From Halomonas heilongjiangensis (GTDB lineage Bacteria; Pseudomonadota; Gammaproteobacteria; Pseudomonadales; Halomonadaceae): a DNA stretch of 64,000 nt. A program made the position numbers and the translations under genes. A model generated the notes under the pieces. That model was given only the letters and a program-made list of their open reading frames with translations, did not search any database and was not told the DNA's origin. The stretch is from NCBI RefSeq assembly GCF_002879645.1, contig NZ_PNRE01000038.1, forward strand, positions 1-64,000. Reading direction: 5' to 3'. Shown here piece after piece: positions 32,853-43,702 of the stretch; within the stretch, counting starts at the first letter, position 1; each line of letters begins with the position of its first letter.

Positions 32853-33482
32853 ATGAGCGCACTCTACCTGCTGCACAAGCCCTACCGCATGCTTTCCCAG
32901 TTCACCGATCGCCAAGCCGACGATGACGATGGAGAGCGACGCGCGACGCTGGCCGACGTGATCGCGGTGCCCGGCATCTATGCCGCCGGACGCCTCGATT
33001 ATGATTCCGAAGGCCTGCTGCTGCTCTCCGACGACGGTGAGCTGATCCATCGCATCAGCGACCCGCGCCACAAGCAGCCCAAGACCTATCGGGTGCAGGT
33101 GGAAGGCCGCCCCAGTGATGCCGCCCTGCAGGCGCTGCGCGACGGCGTACGGCTGAAGGATGGCCGCACCCGGCCGGCGAAGGTCCGGCGCCTGGCGACG
33201 AGCGGACTGCCCGAGCGAGACCCGCCGCTGGATCCGAAGCGCCACCCGGTCACCACCTGGCTGGAGCTGACCATCAGCGAAGGGCGCAATCGCCAGGTGC
33301 GGCGCATGACCGCCCATGTCGGCCACCCCACCCTGCGCCTGGTACGCGTGGCCATCGGCCCCTGGCGCCTCGACGATCTGGCGCCGGGACAGTGGCGCCG
33401 CGAGACCCTGCATGCGCCGCGTCCCGCCGCGTCGCCATCGCACCGGCAACGTCCGACCCGTTACAAAGGAGGCCGCCGATGA
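32853..33482 (+). CDS. rluE: 23S rRNA pseudouridine-2457 synthase RluE
   Basis: The 209-residue RsuA-family enzyme isomerises U2457. YLLHKPYRMLSQFT begins the catalytic domain without an S4 domain, which fits RluE. AAGRLDYDSEGLLLLSDDG carries the catalytic aspartate (GRLDYDSEG), and EGRNRQVRRMTAHVGHPTLRLVR is the family's RNA-binding block. It is divergent from icd. The stop overlaps the nudJ start as ATGA at 33479-33482, so the two are translationally coupled. The basic C-terminal tail is short. Confidence 0.92.
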   Translation: MSALYLLHKPYRMLSQFTDRQADDDDGERRATLADVIAVPGIYAAGRLDYDSEGLLLLSDDGELIHRISDPRHKQPKTYRVQVEGRPSDAALQALRDGVRLKDGRTRPAKVRRLATSGLPERDPPLDPKRHPVTTWLELTISEGRNRQVRRMTAHVGHPTLRLVRVAIGPWRLDDLAPGQWRRETLHAPRPAASPSHRQRPTRYKGGRR

Positions 33483-33928
33483 ACCGCTGGCACCCCCATG
33501 TCACCGTGGCCTGCGTGGTCGAACGCGCCGGCCGCTTCCTGATGGTCGAGGAGGACCGCGGCGGCCCCCACACGCTGTTCAACCAGCCGGCCGGCCATCT
33601 CGAGCCGGGCGAGCGCATCAAGGAGGCCGCCCTGCGCGAGGTCGGCGAGGAGACCGCCTGGCAGGTGGGCATCACCGACTACCTGGGCATCTACGTCTAC
33701 CAGGCGCCGGATGGCCACACCTTCCACAGCCACGGCTTCTTCGGCATGGCGCTGGCCCACCGGGGCAACGACCTGGACCCGGCGATCCTCGCCGTGCACT
33801 GGCTGACCCTGGAGGAGCTGGAGGAGCTGGAGCGCCAGGGGCGACTGCTCAGCCCCCTGGTGATGCGCCGGATCCGCGACGCCCTCGCCGGCAAGTTCTT
33901 TCCCATGGACGTGATCCACGAACGCTGA
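33479..33928 (+). CDS. nudJ: Nudix hydrolase NudJ-type phosphatase
   Basis: The 149-residue protein has a full Nudix box, GHLEPGERIKEAALREVGEET, with the conserved REVGEE. NudJ releases phosphate from thiamine pyrophosphate precursors and nucleoside triphosphates. The start is ATG at 33479, preceded by AAAGGAGG inside rluE. It overlaps the rluE stop by 4 bases. In related genomes this gene is followed by mnmA; here a reverse-strand RND operon and its regulator sit between (33952-38725). Confidence 0.88.
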   Translation: MNRWHPHVTVACVVERAGRFLMVEEDRGGPHTLFNQPAGHLEPGERIKEAALREVGEETAWQVGITDYLGIYVYQAPDGHTFHSHGFFGMALAHRGNDLDPAILAVHWLTLEELEELERQGRLLSPLVMRRIRDALAGKFFPMDVIHER

Positions 33929-33951
33929 CCCCCTTCCTCACCCCTTGCCGC

Positions 33952-36900
33952 TCACCATTTCATGACCAGGCGGTAGAGCGCCGGGATCACCAGCAGGGTG
34001 AGCAGGGTCGAGGCGACGAGCCCCGAGATGATCGCCCAGGCCATCGGCGGCCAGAGCGTCGACTGGGTGAGGGTCAAGGGCACCAGACCGGCGACGGTGG
34101 TCGCCGTGGTGAGCAGCACCGGCCGCGTGCGCCGGGCGACCGCGGCCGTCACCGCCTCCGCCAGGCCCATGCCCTGACGGCGATTGGCGTTCATCACATC
34201 GATCAGCACGATCGCATTGTTGACCACGATGCCGACCAGGGCCACGACGCCCAGCATGGCGGTGAAGCCGAACGGCTGCCCGGTCAGCCACAGCCCGGGG
34301 ATCACGCCGATCACGGCCAGCGGCACGGTGACCAGCACGATGCCCAACTGGCGGAAGGAGTTGAACTGCGCCAGCAGGAACACGACCAGCAGCAACCCGC
34401 CGGCCGGCAGGGTGCGGAACAGCGCCGTATTGGCGTCGCCGGCCGACTCGGCCGCGCCGCCGACGCTGTAGGTGACGCCAGCCGGCAGCTCGAGCTCGGC
34501 CAGGCGCGGCAGGATCACATCCAGCACGCCGGCATAGGTGTGGCCGTCCGCCACCTCGGCCAGCACCGTGGTCATGCGCCGCAGGCTGCGGTGCTGGATC
34601 ACCGCGGGCCGCCAGATCGGGGACAGGGTGGCGATCTCGCCGAGCGGCACCGCCTGACCGTTGCCGGCGGCCAGGCGGAGACCCTCGAGGCCGGCGGTGG
34701 GGAAGCGCTCGCCCTCCGGCGAACGGATCAGCAGCGGGGCAGGGTCACGCCCGGCTCGCCAGGTACTGACCTCGATACCGCGACTGGCCCCCGCCGCGGC
34801 CGTCGCGACGTCCCGGCGCGACAGTCCGAACTCGGCCGCGCGCGCATCGTCCACCGTCAGCCGCAGCGTCGCCAGCCCCTCGCCGAGGCGGTGCCGGGCG
34901 TCGCGGGCTCCCTCGGCGGAACGCACCACCGTCAGGATGCGTTGGGCGGCGTCGGCGAGCCTCGTCCGGTCCTCGCCAAACACCCGGATCTCGACAGGCG
35001 CCTCCACGGGCGGCCCCTGCCCCAGCCGCCGTGCCACCACCTGGGCCTCGGGCAGGCGCCGTGGCGCCATGGTCCGCACCCAGGTCATCAACGCGGCCAG
35101 GTCATCGGCACTCTCGGCCTCGACCACCAGCCGCGCGAGGTGCGGCTGCCGCGGCTGTTCGACCAGGTTGTAGTAGAAGCGCGGGCCACTGAAACCGACG
35201 AACTGGTGAACGGCGAGCACCGCGGGCCGCTCGCGCAGATCCGCCGCCAGCACCCCGGCCTGGTGGGCGGTGGTGTCGAGGTGGGTGCCCTCGGGGAAGT
35301 GCAGGTCCACGACCAGTTGGTTGCGGTCGGTATCGGGAAAGAAGTCGTGATCGAGCAGCGGCAGCATCGCCAGCGCCCCGACCAGCAGCCCCCCGGCACC
35401 GACCAGTATCCAGGCCGGCCAGCGAACCGCGAATCGCCCGATGCACGCCCCCGCCTGCGACAGGCCAGGTCGTCCCACCGAGGGTCGCGGCTTCAGGAGG
35501 GTGGCGGCGAAGACGGGCGTGACGAAGACGGCATAGAGATAACTGACCGCCAGGGTCAGCATCACCATTACCGGAATCGCGCGCGTGAAGTCGGCGGTAT
35601 TGCCACTGGACAGCAGCAACGGCACGAAGGCCGCGAGGGTCGTGCCGGTCGCCGCCAGCAGCGGCGCGGCGAGCTCTCTCACCGAGCGCGTCACGGCCTC
35701 CGCGGCCGACAACCCCCGGTCGCGGTGCCACTGGAGGTTCTCGACCATGACGATGGCGTTGTCCACCAGCATGCCCAGCGCGATCACCATGCCGGCCACG
35801 GCGATCTGGTGCAGTACCCCGCCCCCCATGGCATAGAGGGCCAGCGCGGAGAAGGTCACCAGCGGCACGATCAGTATCACGGCCAGGCCCAGCCGCAGGC
35901 CCATGGCCAGGAACAGCAGGACGCCGAGGATGGTGATGCCCAGCAACAGCGAGAGGCCGAGTTCGGCCAGGCGCCGTTCGACCCAATGCGGCTGGTAGAA
36001 CATCTCGTGGATCTCGAGCGGCGCATAGGCGGGACGCCGCTCGTCGAGCAGATCCCGCAGCGCCTCGCCGAAGCGAACGGCGTTGACCCGCTCGTTGGAC
36101 AGGATGACGCCCAGCGCCACGGCTGGCTCGCCGTCATGCCAGAGCCGCTCGGCGGCCGGCTCCAGCGGCGACAGGCGGATGTCGGCCAGCTCGCCCAACG
36201 GCAGGGCGTCGCCCCGGTCCGTGCGAATCGGCGTGGCGGCCAGTTCGTCGAGGGAAGCGAACTCCGTCACCGGGTCGAGCACCACGGAGCGTCCCCCGCT
36301 GGACAGGCTGCCCCCGGGCGACGTCAGGTTGCGCGCGGCCAGCTGCTCGCCGAGCCCGCGGGCGTCGAGGCCGGTCAACTCGGCCAGCGCATCGTCCCAG
36401 CCGATGACGACCTGCTGCCCCGGGTCGGCCAGCAGGTCGATGCGGGCGATCCCCTTGAGCCGGAACAGGTCCCGTCGCAAGCGTTCGGCCGCCTCGCGCA
36501 GCTCGAGCAGGTCCCGCGACCCGGTGAGCGCCAGCACGACGGCGTGGGCGTCGGAGTCACGGTCGCTGACCTCGGCCTCGCCCACGCCATCGGGGAACTC
36601 GCGCGCGGCACGGTTCACGGCGAGGCGGATCCGCTCCCAGGCGGCATCGGTGTCATAGACGTGCTCATGCATCTCGACCGACACGTGGGCCAGGCCCAGC
36701 CGTGCCGTACCGATGACCTCGCTGACCTCCTCGACCTGGGCCAGCTCCTCCTCCAGCGGGTTGAGCACCAGCCGCTCGACCTGTTCCGGCTCGGCCCCCG
36801 GGTACGGCACCACGACCTGCCCGAAACGGTAGGGAAAGAAGGGATCTTCCTGACGGTCCATGGCCACCCAGGCCGCCAGCCCCAGCAGGGCCAGCAGCCC

Positions 36901-36954
36901 CGTGACGGTCAGTACCAGTCGACGGTACTGCAGGCTCGCGAGCAACCACTTCAT
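33952..36954 (-). CDS. RND-family efflux permease
   Basis: The 1000-residue inner-membrane proton-driven transporter has twelve predicted helices in the usual 1+5+1+5 order with two large periplasmic domains. GMVIALGMLVDNAIVMVENL in TM4 contains the proton-relay aspartate. The protein resembles hydrophobe/amphiphile exporters of the AcrB superfamily, but no substrate can be named. It starts as ATG overlapping the stop of the fusion protein gene (36951-36954). No outer-membrane channel gene is nearby, so it probably uses a TolC-like channel encoded elsewhere. Expression should be under the TetR gene at 38120. Confidence 0.92.
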   Translation of the reverse strand: MKWLLASLQYRRLVLTVTGLLALLGLAAWVAMDRQEDPFFPYRFGQVVVPYPGAEPEQVERLVLNPLEEELAQVEEVSEVIGTARLGLAHVSVEMHEHVYDTDAAWERIRLAVNRAAREFPDGVGEAEVSDRDSDAHAVVLALTGSRDLLELREAAERLRRDLFRLKGIARIDLLADPGQQVVIGWDDALAELTGLDARGLGEQLAARNLTSPGGSLSSGGRSVVLDPVTEFASLDELAATPIRTDRGDALPLGELADIRLSPLEPAAERLWHDGEPAVALGVILSNERVNAVRFGEALRDLLDERRPAYAPLEIHEMFYQPHWVERRLAELGLSLLLGITILGVLLFLAMGLRLGLAVILIVPLVTFSALALYAMGGGVLHQIAVAGMVIALGMLVDNAIVMVENLQWHRDRGLSAAEAVTRSVRELAAPLLAATGTTLAAFVPLLLSSGNTADFTRAIPVMVMLTLAVSYLYAVFVTPVFAATLLKPRPSVGRPGLSQAGACIGRFAVRWPAWILVGAGGLLVGALAMLPLLDHDFFPDTDRNQLVVDLHFPEGTHLDTTAHQAGVLAADLRERPAVLAVHQFVGFSGPRFYYNLVEQPRQPHLARLVVEAESADDLAALMTWVRTMAPRRLPEAQVVARRLGQGPPVEAPVEIRVFGEDRTRLADAAQRILTVVRSAEGARDARHRLGEGLATLRLTVDDARAAEFGLSRRDVATAAAGASRGIEVSTWRAGRDPAPLLIRSPEGERFPTAGLEGLRLAAGNGQAVPLGEIATLSPIWRPAVIQHRSLRRMTTVLAEVADGHTYAGVLDVILPRLAELELPAGVTYSVGGAAESAGDANTALFRTLPAGGLLLVVFLLAQFNSFRQLGIVLVTVPLAVIGVIPGLWLTGQPFGFTAMLGVVALVGIVVNNAIVLIDVMNANRRQGMGLAEAVTAAVARRTRPVLLTTATTVAGLVPLTLTQSTLWPPMAWAIISGLVASTLLTLLVIPALYRLVMKW

Positions 36955-38039
36955 GGCAGCACCCGTACCCGGTCACCCTCTTCCAGGCGACCCTGACCGG
37001 CCGTCACCACCCGCTGGCGTGGAGCGAGCGATGCCGAGATCGTCACCCAGTCGTCCGTCACCCGCCCCGGCATCACCGGCACGCGGCGCACCACATCGTC
37101 CTCCGTCAAGGCGAGCACATGGGGGGCGTGCCCGCCGGGGTCGAGTACCGCCGTCAGCGGCACCTGCAGCGACTCGGACGCGGCCACGGCCACGGCCAGG
37201 TGCACCCGTACCGGCTCGCCCGGTGCCAGTCGAGCGTCCTCCTCGAGGCGGACGATGGCCGGTGCCAGGGCGGCACCGGCCCGCCCGACGCCGGCGATGC
37301 GTCCCTGGAAGCGGGCCTCGCGCAGGGTGGGCGTCACCTGTACGGGCATGCCCGCGGCCAGCCGTTCCCCGAGTGCCGCCGGGACACGGATCTCGACTTC
37401 CCGGCCATCGACGCCCGAGAGTTCCAGCACCGCCTGACCCGCGGTCACGAAGTCGCCCGGCTCGACCAACAGGTCGGTGACCTCGGCCGCGAAGGGGGCA
37501 TGCAGCGTCATCTCCTCGACCTGGGCCTGCGCCTCGGACCGCCGCGCCTCGGCCTGCTCCCGGGCCCGGGTGTTGGCTTCCAGCTCCGACTCCAGCCGAT
37601 CCAGCTCCTCCTCGGCGACCAGGTTGCGGCCACGCAGGGTACGCGCCCGCTCCACGTCCCGGCGCAGTCGGGCGAGATGGGCATCGAGCTCCTTCACCTG
37701 CCCCTCGGCGGCAGCGAGGGCCGGCACCAGGGCCGGGTTGTGCAGTACCGCCAGGGGCTCGCCCTCGGCGACGCCCTGGCCACGCGCGACGAGCCGCTCA
37801 CGCAGCACGCCCGCATGCAGGAAGGCCAGCGTCGCCCGTTCCCGGGCTCGTACGGTGCCGGGAAAGCGGAGCCACTCCTCGGGGGCACTGGCGCGTACCT
37901 CCATGACGCGCACCGCCGCCCGCCCCTCCTCCACGGACTCGGTCTCGGTCTCGGCCGGCGCCGCATCGCAGCCCGCCAGCAGCGTGACCAGCCCGATGAC
38001 CAGGCCCAGTGCCAGGATCGCATGCCCTCCCCGCCCCAT
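36951..38039 (-). CDS. RND periplasmic adaptor lipoprotein (membrane fusion protein)
   Basis: The 362-residue protein carries a lipoprotein signal with lipobox LLAGC (C24). It then has the adaptor layout: a beta-barrel/lipoyl half (VRARERATLAFLHAGVLRERLVARGQGVAEGEPLAVL), a coiled-coil hairpin (about 95-175, rich in leucine, alanine and charged residues), the second lipoyl half (HAPFAAEVTDLLVEPGDFV) and barrel domains. It bridges the RND permease to an outer-membrane channel. The ATG at 38039 follows AAGAGGAGGGG. The gene is first in the operon, and an operator-like palindrome lies 39 bases upstream. Confidence 0.93.
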   Translation of the reverse strand: MGRGGHAILALGLVIGLVTLLAGCDAAPAETETESVEEGRAAVRVMEVRASAPEEWLRFPGTVRARERATLAFLHAGVLRERLVARGQGVAEGEPLAVLHNPALVPALAAAEGQVKELDAHLARLRRDVERARTLRGRNLVAEEELDRLESELEANTRAREQAEARRSEAQAQVEEMTLHAPFAAEVTDLLVEPGDFVTAGQAVLELSGVDGREVEIRVPAALGERLAAGMPVQVTPTLREARFQGRIAGVGRAGAALAPAIVRLEEDARLAPGEPVRVHLAVAVAASESLQVPLTAVLDPGGHAPHVLALTEDDVVRRVPVMPGRVTDDWVTISASLAPRQRVVTAGQGRLEEGDRVRVLP

Positions 38040-38077
38040 GATGCCCCCTCCTCTTCTTGACTGGCCGCCCCATTATG

Positions 38078-38094
38078 AACTGGCCGGCCGGTCA
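38078..38094 (-). promoter_or_regulatory. TetR-type operator in front of the RND operon
   Basis: AACTGGCCGGCCGGTCA here is identical to 38743-38759. The core ACYGGCCGGCCRGT is a palindrome. It lies 39-55 bases upstream of the adaptor start, where it would overlap the promoter (CATAAT is close by on the reverse strand). The match to the site in front of tetR strongly suggests repression by that regulator. Confidence 0.75.
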
Positions 38095-38106
38095 GTTATC
38101 GATCCC

Positions 38107-38128
38107 AAAAAAACCGCCCTCACCGGCG
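38107..38128 (-). terminator. weak terminator after tetR
   Basis: On the reverse strand a 4-bp CGCC/GGCG stem is followed by a run of seven Ts (38107-38113). The stem is short, so transcription may continue into the RND operon. Confidence 0.35.
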
Positions 38129-38725
38129 TGGCAACAGCCCTTCGAGAAAGATCCTCAGGAAGTCCTCCAGGAAGGCGTCGTCGCTGCCCATGCCCGGCCA
38201 GTGCTGGTGATGACACTTGGCCTCGAACCACTGGGTGCAGGTCATGACGAAGGTCGCGATCACATGGGTCGGATTGACGTCGTCGCGCAGCAGCCCTCGC
38301 TGCTGCGCCTGGCGGACCCACTCGGCACCGGCCCCGACCAGTTGCGCATCCAGCTCACCGCAGGAGGTGTCGCCTTCCAGATGCGTCCAGGCGAACAACC
38401 GCACGACCTCGGGATTGGCCTGCAGGAAACGAAAATAGGCCTCCACCGAGGCGCCCAGCAGCGCCGCATCGGGCTCGCCCGCCTCCTCCAGCATCGCCAT
38501 CTGGGTGCTGAAGTAGCGCTCGAAGGCGCGCTCCTTGACCGCTTCCCAGAGCCGCTCCTTGCTGCCGAAGTGGTGGTGGATCAGGCTCTTGGTCACCCCC
38601 GCCGACTTCGCCAGCTGGCTCATGGTCACGCTCGAGAAGCCATGCTCCACGAACAGTTCGGCCCCCGCCTCCATGATGCGCAGGCGGGTCTGTTCCGGGT
38701 CTCGGGTCGTCGTCTGATTCGTCAT
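38120..38725 (-). CDS. TetR-family transcriptional regulator of the RND pump
   Basis: The 201-residue repressor has an N-terminal helix-turn-helix of TetR type: RIMEAGAELFVEHGFSSVTMSQLAKSAGVTKSLIHHHFGSKERLW (about 16-60). A helical ligand-binding domain follows with no recognisable ligand signature. It is upstream of, and parallel to, the RND genes (80 bases between). Identical 17-bp sites lie 18 bases before its own start and 39 bases before the adaptor gene, so it probably represses both itself and the pump. The start is ATG at 38725. A short stem with a seven-T run follows the gene (T-run at 38107-38113). Confidence 0.92.
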   Translation of the reverse strand: MTNQTTTRDPEQTRLRIMEAGAELFVEHGFSSVTMSQLAKSAGVTKSLIHHHFGSKERLWEAVKERAFERYFSTQMAMLEEAGEPDAALLGASVEAYFRFLQANPEVVRLFAWTHLEGDTSCGELDAQLVGAGAEWVRQAQQRGLLRDDVNPTHVIATFVMTCTQWFEAKCHHQHWPGMGSDDAFLEDFLRIFLEGLLPRR

Positions 38726-38742
38726 CCCGGCAACATAGTATT

Positions 38743-38759
38743 AACTGGCCGGCCGGTCA
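38743..38759 (-). promoter_or_regulatory. TetR-type operator in front of tetR
   Basis: This is the second copy of AACTGGCCGGCCGGTCA. On the reverse strand the site begins inside a TTGACC -35-like hexamer (38755-38760) and ends before TACTAT, so a bound repressor would block the tetR promoter. The site is 18 bases before the start codon. Confidence 0.75.
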
Positions 38760-38885
38760 ATAATCGCTTCATGCCCCGCCTTCCTCCTCGGCGTGGCGGG
38801 GCATCGCCGAGCGACGCTCGAAGCATCAATCCAAGATAAGGTATAATCCCCGCCCATTTGCGATCCATCCATTCCGAGAGCGTCC

Positions 38886-40012
38886 ATGACAGCCACCCCA
38901 GGCAAGGTGATCGTCGGCATGTCCGGCGGCGTCGACTCCTCCGTTTCCGCCCTGCTGCTGCTCGAGCAGGGCTACGACGTGGAAGGCCTGTTCATGAAGA
39001 ACTGGGACGAGGACGACGGCACCGAGTACTGCACCGCCAGGGCCGACCTGGCCGATGCCGAGGCCGTGTGCGCGAAGCTCGGCATCACGCTGCACACCGC
39101 CAACTTCGCCGCCGAGTACTGGGACAACGTCTTCGCGCACTTCCTGGCCGAATACCGGGCCGGGCGCACGCCGAACCCGGACATCCTCTGCAACCGCGAG
39201 ATCAAGTTCAAGGTATTCCTCGAGTACGCCGAAATGCTCGGCGCCGAGCGGATCGCCACCGGCCACTATGTTCGCCAGGGGCAGGCCCGCGGCCGACTCG
39301 ATGGCGACCTCCGACCACGCCTGCTCAAGGGGCTCGACCCCAACAAGGACCAGAGCTACTTCCTGCACGCCGTGCCCGAAGTCGCCATCGCCCGCACCCT
39401 CTTCCCGGTCGGCGAGCTGGAGAAGCCCGAGGTCCGCGCCATCGCCGATCGCCACGGCCTGGCGACGGCCACCAAGAAGGATTCGACGGGCATCTGCTTC
39501 ATCGGCGAGCGGCGCTTCCGCGACTTCCTCAAGCAGTACCTGCCGGCCCAGCCGGGGGTCATCGAGACCCCCGATGGCGACGTGATCGGCGAGCACATGG
39601 GGCTGATGTACTACACCCTCGGCCAGCGCCAGGGGCTCGGCATCGGCGGTCTCGCCGACTATCCCGAAGCGCCCTGGTACGTGGCCGCCAAGGACCTCGA
39701 CCGCAACGTGCTGGTCGCCGTGCAGGGCAAGCACCACCCGCTGCTCTACACCGACAGCCTGGCCACCGAGGCCATGGACTGGGTGGCCGGCGAGCCGCCG
39801 GCCGGCGCGGGACGCTATACCGCCAAGACCCGCTACCGCCAGACCGACGTGCCCTGCACCATGACCGTACGCGAGGACGGCGGCGTCGAGGTCCGTTTCG
39901 ACGATCCCCAGCGCGCCGTCACCCCCGGCCAGTCGCTGGTGCTCTACGACGGTGAGATCTGCCTCGGTGGCGGCGTGATCCGCGACACCTGGAACGCCAC
40001 GGAGTCTTCCGC

Positions 40013-40016
<4 letters not shown>
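38886..40016 (+). CDS. mnmA: tRNA-specific 2-thiouridylase MnmA
   Basis: The 376-residue enzyme adds sulfur to the wobble uridine of Lys, Glu and Gln tRNAs. The PP-loop is [10 protein letters not shown] (residues 13-22). [12 protein letters not shown] and [12 protein letters not shown] hold the two catalytic cysteines, and MKNWDEDDG is the family's conserved loop. The start is ATG at 38886. Its last 4 bases overlap the hflD start (ATGA), so the two are translationally coupled, as in many gammaproteobacteria. Confidence 0.96.
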
Positions 40017-42086
<2,070 letters not shown>

Positions 42087-42088
42087 AC

Positions 42089-43267
42089 ATGTCCAACGAT
42101 ACCCCGCTGCAACTGCTCGGCGGCCTGACCGCCACCGAGTTCCTGCGCGACTTCTGGCAGCGCAAGCCGCTGCTGATCCGCGGCGCCTTCGCCGACTTCG
42201 AATGCCCACTGGACCCCGACGAACTGGCGGGGCTCGCCTGCGAGGAGGGCGTCGAGGCGCGGCTGGTGGAGGAGCACGGCGCCGACGGCCCCTGGCAGGT
42301 CCGCCATGGCCCCTTCGACGAGCGCACCTTCGCCAAGCTGCCCGAGCGCGACTGGACGCTGCTGGTCCAGGCGGTGGATCACTACGTGCCGGAGGTCGCC
42401 GAGCTGCTCGAGCACTTCGACTTCCTGCCCCGCTGGCGCCTCGACGACATCATGATCAGCTACGCCCCGCCGGGTGGCAGCGTCGGCCCCCATGTCGACC
42501 AGTACGACGTCTTCCTGCTCCAGGGCAGCGGCACGCGGCGCTGGCAGCTCGGCGGGCGGGTCGCCGACGATGCCCCGATCATCACCGGCATCGACCTGCG
42601 CATCCTCGAGCGCTTCGCGGTCGAGGGCGACGACGACTGGGTGCTGGAACCCGGCGACATGCTCTACCTGCCGCCCGCCTGGGCCCACCACGGCGTCAGC
42701 CAGTCCGACGACTGCATGACCCTGTCGGTGGGCTTTCGCGCCCCCTCCGCCGACGAGGCGATCACGTCTTTTGCCGACTACCTGGGCGAGCAGCTCCCCG
42801 CCTCGCGGCGCTACGCCGATGCCGGCATGGCGCCCCCGGCGGATCCGGCGGAGCTCGACGATGCCGCCGTGGCGCGCATGCGCGCCCTGATCCTCGCGAC
42901 CCTCGACGAGCCGGCCCAGATGGCCCAGTGGTTCGGCCGGGTGATGACCCAGCCCAAGTACGTCGACCAGTTGGTGCCCGCCGAAACCGCTACCGACGTC
43001 GAGGCGCTTGTCGCGGCACTACAGGACGGCGAGGAGCTGCTGCGCAGCCCCGGCTCACGCTTCGCCTGGCGCACCCTGGGCGACGGCCGGGCGACGCTCT
43101 TCGCCGACGGCGACGGCATCGGCTGCGATCTGACTCTGGCCCGGGCACTGGCCTCCGACACCCCGCTGGATGCCGGGCTGCTCGAGCTCCCGGGTGCCGC
43201 CGAGCTGCTCGCCGCGCTCCTCGATGCCGGTAGCCTCGGCTGGGCCGACGACTTCGCAGAGGAGTAA
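42089..43267 (+). CDS. roxA: ribosomal protein uL16 arginine 3-hydroxylase RoxA
   Basis: The 392-residue 2-oxoglutarate/Fe(II) oxygenase (YcfD/RoxA) hydroxylates an arginine in ribosomal protein L16. The iron-binding HxD is H135/D137 in PHVDQYDVF, with the distal histidine at H200 (PPAWAH). The substrate-binding region MISYAPPGGSVGPH precedes it, as in JmjC/cupin proteins. A C-terminal winged-helix-like region (about 220-392) completes the ROX architecture. It begins 2 bases after the purB stop and is followed within 7 bases by a GNAT gene. Confidence 0.92.
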   Translation: MSNDTPLQLLGGLTATEFLRDFWQRKPLLIRGAFADFECPLDPDELAGLACEEGVEARLVEEHGADGPWQVRHGPFDERTFAKLPERDWTLLVQAVDHYVPEVAELLEHFDFLPRWRLDDIMISYAPPGGSVGPHVDQYDVFLLQGSGTRRWQLGGRVADDAPIITGIDLRILERFAVEGDDDWVLEPGDMLYLPPAWAHHGVSQSDDCMTLSVGFRAPSADEAITSFADYLGEQLPASRRYADAGMAPPADPAELDDAAVARMRALILATLDEPAQMAQWFGRVMTQPKYVDQLVPAETATDVEALVAALQDGEELLRSPGSRFAWRTLGDGRATLFADGDGIGCDLTLARALASDTPLDAGLLELPGAAELLAALLDAGSLGWADDFAEE

Positions 43268-43273
43268 CGCCGG

Positions 43274-43702
43274 ATGCCGGAGATCGAGATCCGCGAAGGC
43301 GACTGGGCCACCCTCGGGGCGGCGGCCGGCGAGATCCGGCGTGTCGTCTTCATCGAGGAACAGCGCGTTCCCCTCGAGGAGGAGTGGGACGGCCGCGACC
43401 CCGACTGCCTGCACTTCCTGGCCATCGCCGACGACCGCCCGGTGGGCACCGCACGGCTGCTGCCCGACGCCCATATCGGCCGGGTCGCCGTGCTCGCCGA
43501 GGCCCGCGGGCTCGGCATCGGTGCGGCCCTGATGCGGGCCGCCATCGAGGCGGCCCGGCGCCACGGACACCCGTGCGTGGCGCTGGCCGCCCAGACCCAC
43601 GCCCTGGCCTTCTACGAGAACCTGGGTTTCCAGGCCTTCGGTGACGAGTTCCTCGACGCCGGAATTCCGCACCGCAACATGCTGCTTCCCCTACGGGGCT
43701 GA
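43274..43702 (+). CDS. GNAT-family acetyltransferase
   Basis: The 142-residue protein has the acetyl-CoA pyrophosphate loop RGLGIGAALM (around 76-85), with the preceding beta strand GRVAVLAEA and the C-terminal ALAFYENLGFQAFG block. It resembles the small GNAT proteins of the ElaA/YjdJ type, whose substrates are largely unknown. The spacing of 7 bases from roxA suggests cotranscription; the join with the ribosome-modification genes may mean a protein or tRNA substrate, but that is speculative. It is the last gene before a 387-base gap. Confidence 0.85.
   Translation: MPEIEIREGDWATLGAAAGEIRRVVFIEEQRVPLEEEWDGRDPDCLHFLAIADDRPVGTARLLPDAHIGRVAVLAEARGLGIGAALMRAAIEAARRHGHPCVALAAQTHALAFYENLGFQAFGDEFLDAGIPHRNMLLPLRG

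Noticed and set aside
33316..36996. 1226-codon forward frame antisense to the RND permease
   Set aside because: The reverse strand encodes a normal RND transporter; this frame has no recognisable domain and is rich in arginine, proline and glutamine.
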